From JBEINZ01 sp040377825 (lineage in GTDB: Bacteria > Pseudomonadota > Alphaproteobacteria > Rhizobiales > Ancalomicrobiaceae), in contig JBEINZ010000200.1 in assembly GCA_040377825.1 (NCBI GenBank), positions 1 through 5,795 of the forward strand: a stretch of 5,795 nt of DNA, written 5' to 3'. Below, piece by piece: positions 1-5,665 of the stretch (position 1 is the first letter of the stretch; every line of letters starts with the position of its first letter). The translations under genes were made by a program, and so were the position numbers. The notes below the pieces were generated by a model that did no database searches, had not been told where the DNA came from, and saw only the letters and a program-made list of their open reading frames with translations.

Positions 1-316
1 GCGTCGACACCATGCCGATCGGCAAGCTGAAAGGCTGGGGGTGACGATCGGTGACCGTGCCGACGATCGGCTGGAGGATCGAGGCGGTCAGCTGCCAGAC
101 AAGCGTGATCAAGCCGATCTGGCCGAAATCGAGCGCATAACTATCTTTGAGGATCGGATAAATCGACGGGACCAGCGCCTGGATCAGATCGTTCAGCAGA
201 TGCGACGCCGAGATCGCAAGAAGAATGCCGAAGGCTGTACCGCTCGAGGCACCCGCTTTCGGCGCCTCCGCGCTGGTCGCATGGGGGGAAGCAACGGCGT
301 CGGTTCTTACGTTCAC
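1..316 (-). CDS. fsr: Fosmidomycin-resistance-type MFS exporter, N-terminal part (cut by window edge)
   Basis: Inner-membrane drug:proton antiporter of the major facilitator superfamily, resembling the fosmidomycin resistance protein Fsr. About 105 codons are present and the rest lies beyond position 1. After a polar N-terminus of ~28 residues comes a first membrane helix containing ISASHLLNDLIQALVPSIYP (residues 35-54), the segment most typical of Fsr relatives. A second helix follows (about 65-86, GQIGLITLVWQLTASILQP), then the MFS loop 2-3 signature with G86, D90 and R91, and the FSLPIGM stretch at the start of helix 3. The start is a GTG, the only ordinary start codon between the in-frame upstream TAG and helix 1; an AGGA lies 9 nt before it (326-329 on the plus strand). 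It is divergent from uvrD. Family membership is secure from recalled family motifs; the actual substrate is not, since many Fsr homologues are untested. Confidence 0.85.
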   Translation of the reverse strand, partial: MNVRTDAVASPHATSAEAPKAGASSGTAFGILLAISASHLLNDLIQALVPSIYPILKDSYALDFGQIGLITLVWQLTASILQPIVGTVTDRHPQPFSLPIGMVST

Positions 317-377
317 AGGTCTTGGTCCTGAAATGAAGGCTCGAGAGGAGCGGGACTATGCCCTCTGTCGCTTGGAC

Positions 378-407
378 ATGATAGATGCCGGCGCGCATAC
401 GTGCCAA
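378..407 (-). promoter_or_regulatory. Candidate sigma-70-type promoter for the exporter gene
   Basis: On the minus strand TTGGCA (407 to 402) and TATCAT (383 to 378) are separated by 18 bp, each one base off the sigma-70 consensus. Transcription would begin near 371, leaving a leader of about 55 nt before the GTG at 316. The -35 hexamer lies partly in one copy of the tandem repeat. This is pattern matching only. Confidence 0.4.
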
Positions 408-435
408 ACGGTAGGCTGGCCAAACGGTAGGCTGG
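403..435. repeat. Perfect 16-bp tandem duplication
   Basis: The unit GCCAAACGGTAGGCTG occurs at 403-418 and again, identical, at 419-434, with one further matching base at 435. Flanking bases diverge at once (402 against 418; 420 against 436), so the duplication is sharply bounded. It sits on the -35 side of the candidate exporter promoter and so duplicates a TTGGC-containing segment read on the minus strand. It could be a recent slippage duplication or a doubled binding site. Confidence 0.9.
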
Positions 436-485
436 TCGCCATGAAGCCGTGATGATGCGCTGCCCCATCGCCACCGCGAACGCTC

Positions 486-491
486 TATAGT
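486..491 (+). promoter_or_regulatory. Candidate -10 hexamer for uvrD
   Basis: TATAGT, one base off TATAAT, lies 29 bp before the uvrD ATG and would start transcription near 498. No convincing -35 hexamer stands 16-18 bp upstream (the area reads CCCCAT), so either the promoter is weak or activated, or the match is chance. Confidence 0.25.
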
Positions 492-500
492 GGTGGTCCA

Positions 501-515
501 GAACGAGTCGGAAAC
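501..515. promoter_or_regulatory. SOS-box-like site before uvrD (one mismatch)
   Basis: GAAC, seven bases, then AAAC. The alphaproteobacterial LexA operator is GTTC-N7-GTTC, which reads GAAC-N7-GAAC on the other strand; this site matches 7 of 8 defined bases. It lies just after the candidate -10 and ends 5 bp before the start codon, where a bound repressor could block initiation. uvrD is a LexA target in E. coli, which makes the site worth noting, but one mismatch in so short a motif is weak evidence. Confidence 0.3.
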
Positions 516-520
516 ATTTG

Positions 521-3049
521 ATGGTCTCTTCTTCGCGTGCCTCTGGCCAAATGGACGATGACGGCTACGACGATCCTTTCGCCGGCCCCGCCGAACGTGC
601 CGAGCCAGCACCGATGCCGCGCGCCGGTGGGATTGCCGCCCGCGCGGCCGGCGCCTCCGCGCCCCGCGCCCTGTCCGATACAAGCTATCTCGATGGCCTG
701 AACCCAGAACAGCGCGATGCGATCTTGACAACCGAAGGTCCCTTGCTCGTTTTGGCGGGCGCGGGAACCGGCAAGACGCGCGTGCTCACGACCCGCATCG
801 CGCACATCCTGGGCACTGGACGCGCCCGGGCGAGCCAGATCTTGGCCGTCACCTTCACCAATAAGGCCGCCCGCGAGATGAAGGAACGCATCTCCCGCCT
901 CGTCGGCGAGACGGTCGAGGGCATGCCGTGGCTTGGAACATTTCATGCGATCGGCACGAAGGTTTTGCGGCGGCATGCGGAGTTGGTCGGTCTGCGGTCG
1001 GACTTCACGATCCTCGACATGGACGACCAGATCCGGCTTCTGAAGCAATTGATCCAAGCGGAGGGCATCGATGAAAAGCGATGGCCGGCGCGGCAGCTCT
1101 CGGTTTTCATCGACAGTTGGAAAAACAAGGGTCTAGGCCCCGACCAAATTCCCCCGCTTGAAGCAAAAGCCTTCGGCGGCGGTAAGGGCGGTCTTCTCTA
1201 CAAAGCCTATCAAGAGCGCCTCAGGACATTGAACGCCTGCGATTTCGGCGACCTGCTCGTCCACGTGATCCGCCTCTGGCGCGAGCACCCCGACATTCTT
1301 GCCGATTATCAGCGACGCTTCCGTTACGTTCTTGTCGATGAATACCAGGACACCAACGTCGCACAGTATCTTTGGCTGCGCCTGATCGCGACCGGCGCGA
1401 AAAACGTCTGCTGTGTTGGCGACGACGACCAGTCGATCTATGGCTGGCGTGGCGCGGAGGTGGATAACATTCTTCGCTTCGAACATGATTTTCCGGGCGC
1501 CAAGGTTATCCGCCTCGAGCGCAACTACCGCTCTACGACCCATATCTTGGCGGCTGCCTCGCACTTGATCGCCCATAATGAAGGCAGGCTCGGAAAAACG
1601 CTGTTCACGGAACAGTCGAAAGGACAGGAAGAGAAAGTCGGCGTCGCGTCCGCTTGGGATTCGGAGGAAGAGGCTCGTTCGATCTCGGACGAGATCGAGA
1701 CACTGCACAAATCCGGCCATGCCTTGAACCAAGTCGCGATCCTTGTGCGGGCATCGTTCCAGATGCGCGAATTCGAAGATCGTTTCGTGACCCTCGGCCT
1801 GCCGTATCGCGTTGTCGGCGGCCCGCGCTTTTACGAGCGCGCGGAAATCCGCGATGCGCTTGCCTATTTCCGCGTGACTTGCCAACCGGCTGACGACCTT
1901 GCCTTTGAGAGGATCGTCAACGTCCCCAAGCGCGGTCTTGGCGATGCGACCTTGCAGCAGCTTCACGCGCTCGCCCGAGGCCGCGCGGTGCCGATGCTTC
2001 AAGCGGCATCAGAGATGGTCGAGACCGAGGACCTGAAGCCCAAGGCTCGCACCGCTCTGCGCGGCCTGACACAAAGCTTCGCCCGCTGGCGCGCCGCCCT
2101 TGAGACGATGTCACACACCGATTTGGCTGGCATCATCCTGGACGAGTCCGGCTACACCGAAATGTGGCAGCAGGACCGGTCGGCCGACGCGCCAGGGCGG
2201 CTGGAAAACCTCAAGGAACTGTTGCGCTCAATGGAGGGGTACGACTCCCTACCCGCATTCCTGGAGCATGTTTCATTGGTCATGGACACGGACAGCCAAG
2301 CCTCTGTCGATGCCGTCAATATCATGACGCTGCATTCGGCCAAGGGCCTTGAGTTCGACACCGTTTTTCTGCCCGGCTGGGAGGAAGGCCTCTTTCCGCA
2401 TCAGCGCTCGCTCGATGAGTCCGGCCGGTCGGGGCTGGAGGAAGAGCGCCGTCTTGCCTATGTCGGCATTACCAGGGCTCGCAAACGCGCGCGGATCTGG
2501 TTTACGGGCAACCGGCGCATCCACGGTTCGTGGCAGTCCTCGATCCCGAGTCGCTTCCTTGATGAATTGCCCGAACCCCATGTCGATGTGGTCGAGGCAA
2601 AATCGAACCATGGCGGCTACGGCAAAAGTCGTTTTGACAATATGGAACCGTTTGGGTCGACCTATTCGACACCGGGCTGGCAGCGCGCGCAAAAACTGAA
2701 GTCCAAGCAAGAGCCGTACGACGATTATTCGCAAGTCGTTTCGGAGGAGCAAGAGGGACCCCGGCGCAGCGGCTTCGCGGATCAGGGCTCTCGTTTCGAG
2801 CGCGGCGGCCCCGTTCGTGATCGCTGGGGCAACACAATCCGCGAACGCCGGGCTGGATCGACCATTGAGGGTAGTCTTGTCGCGAAATCATTCTCGAATG
2901 GGGAATCAACCTATCGGGTGGCAGACAGAGTTTTCCACCAGAAATTTGGAAATGGCGTGGTGGCTGCCGTGGAAGGCAACAAACTGACCATAGATTTCGA
3001 TCGCGCCGGCCAAAAGCGCGTCCTAGATAGCTTCGTTTCCAAGCTATAG
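521..3049 (+). CDS. uvrD: UvrD/PcrA-type ATP-dependent 3'-5' DNA helicase
   Basis: Cytoplasmic superfamily 1A helicase that uses ATP to unwind DNA, known in this family for nucleotide-excision repair, mismatch repair and removal of recombinase or stalled polymerase. The 842-residue protein is intact. Visible motifs: Q motif LNPEQRDAI (from about 60), Walker A AGAGTGKT (79-86), motif Ia VTFTNKAAREM, Walker B DEYQD (273-277), motif III GDDDQSIYGWRG (300-311), motif IV RNYRS (334-338), motif V TLHSAKGLEF (603-612) and motif VI RRLAYVGITRAR (643-654). Residues ~798-842, from YRVADRVFHQKFGNG, form the Tudor-like tail that contacts RNA polymerase in UvrD/PcrA. An Ala/Pro/Asp-rich head of ~55 residues precedes the core. 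I chose ATG 521 because GGAAA (510-514) stands before it; TTG 518 and ATG 551 are alternatives. UvrD and PcrA cannot be separated by eye. Rep is disfavoured by the Tudor-like tail. Confidence 0.96.
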   Translation: MVSSSRASGQMDDDGYDDPFAGPAERAEPAPMPRAGGIAARAAGASAPRALSDTSYLDGLNPEQRDAILTTEGPLLVLAGAGTGKTRVLTTRIAHILGTGRARASQILAVTFTNKAAREMKERISRLVGETVEGMPWLGTFHAIGTKVLRRHAELVGLRSDFTILDMDDQIRLLKQLIQAEGIDEKRWPARQLSVFIDSWKNKGLGPDQIPPLEAKAFGGGKGGLLYKAYQERLRTLNACDFGDLLVHVIRLWREHPDILADYQRRFRYVLVDEYQDTNVAQYLWLRLIATGAKNVCCVGDDDQSIYGWRGAEVDNILRFEHDFPGAKVIRLERNYRSTTHILAAASHLIAHNEGRLGKTLFTEQSKGQEEKVGVASAWDSEEEARSISDEIETLHKSGHALNQVAILVRASFQMREFEDRFVTLGLPYRVVGGPRFYERAEIRDALAYFRVTCQPADDLAFERIVNVPKRGLGDATLQQLHALARGRAVPMLQAASEMVETEDLKPKARTALRGLTQSFARWRAALETMSHTDLAGIILDESGYTEMWQQDRSADAPGRLENLKELLRSMEGYDSLPAFLEHVSLVMDTDSQASVDAVNIMTLHSAKGLEFDTVFLPGWEEGLFPHQRSLDESGRSGLEEERRLAYVGITRARKRARIWFTGNRRIHGSWQSSIPSRFLDELPEPHVDVVEAKSNHGGYGKSRFDNMEPFGSTYSTPGWQRAQKLKSKQEPYDDYSQVVSEEQEGPRRSGFADQGSRFERGGPVRDRWGNTIRERRAGSTIEGSLVAKSFSNGESTYRVADRVFHQKFGNGVVAAVEGNKLTIDFDRAGQKRVLDSFVSKL

Positions 3050-3067
3050 CCTGAACTTTGTTAGGTT

Positions 3068-3083
3068 TAAGTCGTTGGGCTTA
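3068..3083 (+). terminator. Weak hairpin after uvrD, possible terminator
   Basis: TAAGTC (3068-3073) can pair with GGCTTA (3078-3083), with one G-U pair, across a GTTG loop. It begins 19 bp after the uvrD stop. The stem is weak and no run of T follows, so it is not a standard intrinsic terminator. A second short pairing (GGCG 3084-3087 with CGCC 3095-3098) follows directly. Confidence 0.2.
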
Positions 3084-3192
3084 GGCGAGCGGAACGCCGC
3101 CGATTAGCCGGTCCTATGATGATATTAAATTCATTATCTTGATTATATCTGGGTCCTAATGACAATAACTGCATGTTTTTTGCAATGCGGCA

Positions 3193-3223
3193 CCAACGCA
3201 AGGCTTGACAATTTTCGCGTTGG
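3193..3223. promoter_or_regulatory. Consensus -35 hexamer within a 7-bp inverted repeat (candidate kinase promoter/operator)
   Basis: CCAACGC (3193-3199) and GCGTTGG (3217-3223) are perfect inverted copies 17 bp apart. TTGACA, the exact sigma-70 -35 consensus, occupies 3205-3210, almost exactly at the centre of symmetry (3208). A good -10 is not visible: at 17-18 bp spacing the bases read CTCCAT or TCCATT, and CATTAA follows at 20 bp. The arrangement fits an operator laid over a promoter for the kinase gene 140 bp downstream, but this is inference. Confidence 0.3.
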
Positions 3224-3340
3224 GAGGCTCCATTAACTCGACTAACGATAAGTTTTATCTATGTTCAGTTCCCGAACAAATTCATCGCTGTTTTTCACGA
3301 GCTAAAAAGATCGGCTGGCACTATTTTACTAGCCCAGGGC

Positions 3341-3345
3341 AGGAG
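3341..3345 (+). promoter_or_regulatory. Ribosome binding site of the histidine kinase gene
   Basis: AGGAG stands 4 nt before ATG 3350. It supports that start over the next in-frame ATG, which is codon 37, inside the first PAS domain. The spacing is slightly short. The start codon lies in the loop of a possible small hairpin (ATCG 3346-3349 with CGAT 3355-3358). Confidence 0.65.
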
Positions 3346-3349
3346 ATCG

Positions 3350-4912
3350 ATGATCGATTCCGCGCAGCTCATCGAAGAAACGAACGTCATTGATGACGAA
3401 AATACGGTCGCTGCGACTGGGTCCTGGCATACCGCTTACCGAACGGCTCCTGCTCTCATGTTTTGTACCAGCCAGGACGGTCGGTTGGTCGATTTATCAA
3501 ATCTATTTGCCAAAAGGCTCGGATACCGACGCGATGAGGTGATTGGGCGCCCCTTAAGCGACTTTATGACGATCGAGAGCCAGCAGACATCGCGCGACAT
3601 CGTATACTCGGAACTTCGCCAGACCGGGATGAGCCTAGGCAGCCGCCAAGTTTGTGTGACCAAGGACAAGGAAGTTGTCGAAGTTGAATTAACCGCCTCG
3701 ATCAGCGACGGCCCGGGCGAACTTCAGTTTATCGGCGTATTATCTGATGTTACGGAGCTAAGAACACAATTTGCTGCGTTAATTGAAAAAGAACAGCTTT
3801 ACAATGAAGTTCTGACATTTGTTCCCGATATGCTTTTACGCGCCCGTCCCGATGGAACTATTGTTTATGCGAATAAAAGTTACTGCGATCACCATGGCGT
3901 TCCGGAATATGAAATCAAAGGCACGAATTGCTTTGATCTCGTTGAGCCTGAAATCGCTAAAGTAATTCGTGAACGCGTCAAAAAAATCACTCGTGAATCC
4001 CCCGTCATCACCGAATATCAAAAAGATGGAGTTCGAAACGGCCGCACGCGATGGCTTGCATGGTCAGACCGCGGAGTCTTCGATTTCGATGGCACCCTCG
4101 TGGATATCTTCTCAGTTGGTCGGGACGTAACCGAAAAAGTTGAGTTCGAGGCACGCTTTACCGAACAAAACAATCATTTGATGCGAATAGGAAGCGAGCT
4201 TGCCGAGGCAAACGAGGGCCTCCGTCAATTCACCCTGATGGCGACCCACGATCTTCAGGCGCCATTACGGAGATTAGTTAGCTTTACTTCGATGTTAACG
4301 GTCGCCGTAAAGGAAGGAAACCAAGCTGATCTCTTTTTCGCGTTGGACGTTATCAATGAGACCGCCACAAAAGCTAGCGGTTTACTCACCGATGTCATCC
4401 GTTTTTTTAGCGCTGCGGAGCGCACGATTGAACGGGACGAGGTTTCGGTTCCGCATATTCTTTCGAGCATAACGTCCACGCTGACAGAAGCGTTCCGCGA
4501 AGCGGGTGGCACTTTTATGGCCGATATCGACGATCAGTTGACTGTGAGCGCCGATGCCGTGCAATTGAGGCAGATATTCAAGAACCTCTTAGACAACGCG
4601 CTAAAGTACCGCTCACCAGATCGGCCACTTCAAGTAGCTGTCGTCAATCGACCCCTGGCGGAAGGAGGATTATCAATCGATATCTCGGACAACGGTATCG
4701 GCTTCGAAAAGACTGATGCGGAACGCATTTTTGAGCCTTTTCGAAGACTATCGCAAAGCGTTGCGACGCCCGGGTCCGGCATCGGTCTTGCGATTTGTTG
4801 GACGGCGGCAAAGCGAATGGGCTGGACAATAGAGGTCGACAGCAAGCCCGACGTGGGGTCGAGATTCAGTATTTCGATCCCGGCGCACGACGTCATAAGT
4901 CCGAACTTCTGA
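3350..4912 (+). CDS. Cytoplasmic PAS-PAS sensor histidine kinase (HisKA/HATPase_c)
   Basis: Two-component sensor kinase of 520 residues that would autophosphorylate on a histidine and pass the phosphate to a receiver aspartate, most likely in the protein encoded next door. There is no signal peptide or membrane helix, so sensing should be cytoplasmic. PAS 1 spans about 34-135 (ends IGVLSDVTE) and PAS 2 about 148-265 (LLRARPDGTIVYANKSY to GRDVTEK). A short helical linker leads to the H-box THDLQAPLRR with His300. The ATPase domain shows the N-box NLLDNALKY (412-420), G1 DNGIG (447-451), F-box FEPFRRL (461-467) and G2 GSGIGL (475-480), so catalysis should be intact. The HDLQ-type H-box resembles that of phytochrome-like kinases, yet no GAF/PHY chromophore domain is present. 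The signal is not deducible. The gene carries at least 12 TTA leucine codons, unlike uvrD. It ends 45 bp before the receiver gene. Confidence 0.93.
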   Translation: MIDSAQLIEETNVIDDENTVAATGSWHTAYRTAPALMFCTSQDGRLVDLSNLFAKRLGYRRDEVIGRPLSDFMTIESQQTSRDIVYSELRQTGMSLGSRQVCVTKDKEVVEVELTASISDGPGELQFIGVLSDVTELRTQFAALIEKEQLYNEVLTFVPDMLLRARPDGTIVYANKSYCDHHGVPEYEIKGTNCFDLVEPEIAKVIRERVKKITRESPVITEYQKDGVRNGRTRWLAWSDRGVFDFDGTLVDIFSVGRDVTEKVEFEARFTEQNNHLMRIGSELAEANEGLRQFTLMATHDLQAPLRRLVSFTSMLTVAVKEGNQADLFFALDVINETATKASGLLTDVIRFFSAAERTIERDEVSVPHILSSITSTLTEAFREAGGTFMADIDDQLTVSADAVQLRQIFKNLLDNALKYRSPDRPLQVAVVNRPLAEGGLSIDISDNGIGFEKTDAERIFEPFRRLSQSVATPGSGIGLAICWTAAKRMGWTIEVDSKPDVGSRFSISIPAHDVISPNF

Positions 4913-4944
4913 TGGTAGAATCCGATTCAGTCCGTTATCGTTGA
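4912..4944 (+). other. Ten-codon open frame overlapping the kinase stop (possible coupling leader)
   Basis: An ATG at 4912-4914 shares its first base with the kinase TGA (TGATG overlap) and opens a frame reading MVESDSVRYR, ending at TGA 4942-4944, just before the AGG ahead of the receiver gene. Ribosomes finishing the kinase could restart here and be delivered to the next ribosome site. It could equally be chance or a relic of an older start of the receiver gene; no peptide function is proposed. Confidence 0.2.
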
Positions 4945-4957
4945 ATAGGTGCAGTCC

Positions 4958-5665
4958 ATGAACGTAGTTTTTCTGAAGAATAGACGTCCTTCAGCGAGTG
5001 CGGATCTCCGAGGCGACACGGTGCCAGCGCGCTTGCCCCTTCGCATTCTCCTTGTCGAAGATGATACCGTTGACGCAAAGCTGTTCTTCTGGTGCGCGCG
5101 ACGGATCGGGATAGACGCTGAACAGATTACGGTCGCAAGGACAATAGGCGAAGCAACGGCTTTGTTGGAGCGCGATTCGTTCGACCTTCACGTCGTGGAT
5201 TTTTGGATCGGCGCTGAAAACTCCTCCGACCTGATAGAAACTCTGGTGGGAAAGCCGAATAAGCCGCCCATACTTGTGTTGTCGAACCTCTCACCTGAAG
5301 AAATGATCGAGGTCTATCGACCATCCGACCAACTTGGCATTCTTTGCAAGGGTCAACTTGGCGCCGAAACACTCGGCGAGGCGATCGGCTTCTTGGTGCG
5401 ATCGCCAGAAGGTAAGCGTGCTGAGGATCGACCGGAATTCGCGGTCATCGGTGTTCGCCAAATCATGGACACCCTGAAATCCGTGCGCTCGGTGGCGGAC
5501 CGTGTTGACGGCTTTGTGACCGTTGCCGAAGCTGAACTGAGCGCTGGCAACGCGGATGACGCGCACCACTTCGTGATTTCCGCCGCGTCGCAGGTCACCG
5601 AGTTAAGGTCGAAAATCGAAAGCTTGGAAAAACTCGTCAAGTTCCGTTTCCAAGGCGACGATTGA
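4958..5665 (+). CDS. Receiver-domain response regulator with unrecognised helical C-terminal tail
   Basis: Probable partner of the upstream kinase. After ~24 polar residues, a CheY-like receiver domain runs from about 28 to 145. RILLVEDD supplies the acidic pocket (E34, D35, D36), VVDFW the phospho-acceptor D81, VLSNLS the switch serine S109, and LCKG the conserved lysine K131, so phosphorylation should be possible. The lysine is followed by Gly, not the usual Pro. Residues ~157-235 look alpha-helical and end in a coiled-coil-like stretch (VTELRSKIESLEKLVKF). I recognise no helix-turn-helix, GGDEF, EAL, HPt or methylesterase signature, so the output is unknown. ATG 4958 is preferred, with AGG at 4947-4949 eight bases before it; an in-frame GTG at 4949 would add three residues. 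The 45-bp gap after the kinase without a terminator suggests one transcript. Length is 235 residues, longer than a stand-alone receiver. Confidence 0.88.
   Translation: MNVVFLKNRRPSASADLRGDTVPARLPLRILLVEDDTVDAKLFFWCARRIGIDAEQITVARTIGEATALLERDSFDLHVVDFWIGAENSSDLIETLVGKPNKPPILVLSNLSPEEMIEVYRPSDQLGILCKGQLGAETLGEAIGFLVRSPEGKRAEDRPEFAVIGVRQIMDTLKSVRSVADRVDGFVTVAEAELSAGNADDAHHFVISAASQVTELRSKIESLEKLVKFRFQGDD

Larger units (their letters stand above)
317..520. other. Divergent intergenic region between exporter and helicase genes
   Basis: These 204 bp separate two genes transcribed away from each other, so promoters for both should lie here. I see a 16-bp tandem duplication near the middle, a minus-strand promoter candidate overlapping one copy of it, and a -10-like hexamer and SOS-box-like site at the helicase end. 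No credible gene lies inside; open frames crossing it are shadows of the flanking genes. Confidence 0.7.
3050..3349. other. Intergenic region between uvrD and the kinase gene
   Basis: This 300-bp gap is AT-richer than the helicase gene, most markedly around 3115-3180, where AT runs dominate. It contains a weak hairpin soon after the uvrD stop, a perfect TTGACA inside an inverted repeat, and the ribosome binding site of the kinase gene. A 62-codon open frame from a TTG at 3205 runs into the kinase start in another frame; it lacks a convincing ribosome site and I do not call it. Confidence 0.6.

Noticed and set aside
141..731. Minus-strand open frame of 196 codons across the exporter start and the uvrD start
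   Set aside because: It is Arg-rich and low in complexity, and crosses both the Fsr-like gene in a different frame and the conserved uvrD coding region.
1133..2002. Long minus-strand open frame of 289 codons inside uvrD
   Set aside because: It is an antisense shadow of a GC-rich conserved helicase gene whose own frame carries all the family motifs; the antisense protein has no recognisable domain.
3091..3120. Possible general-stress (EcfG-type) promoter beginning GGAAC
   Set aside because: No CGTT follows at 16-17 bp, so the second element is missing.
3263..3277. GTTC-N7-GAAC and GTTC-CC-GAAC symmetry before the kinase gene, considered as a LexA site
   Set aside because: The alphaproteobacterial operator is a direct GTTC-N7-GTTC repeat, not this inverted form, and four-base arms are expected often by chance.
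3317..3335. Sigma-54 promoter-like TGGCAC before the kinase gene
   Set aside because: The paired GC element at the required 10-bp spacing from GG is absent; the bases there read CT.
3205..3393. Small 62-codon plus-strand open frame before the kinase gene
   Set aside because: It starts with TTG inside the candidate -35 region, has no convincing ribosome site, runs over the kinase start in another frame and shows no recognisable protein pattern.
3917..3952. Possible LOV photosensor motif in PAS 2 of the kinase (GTNC, residues 191-194)
   Set aside because: LOV domains need GxNCRFLQ around the flavin cysteine. Here the cysteine is followed by FDLV, the ordinary PAS pattern, so flavin photochemistry is not supported.
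505..4928. GANTC (CcrM methylation) sites near the starts of uvrD, the kinase and the receiver gene (505, 3356, 4924)
   Set aside because: Further GANTC sites occur inside the coding regions at an ordinary rate, so no enrichment at starts can be claimed from this window.
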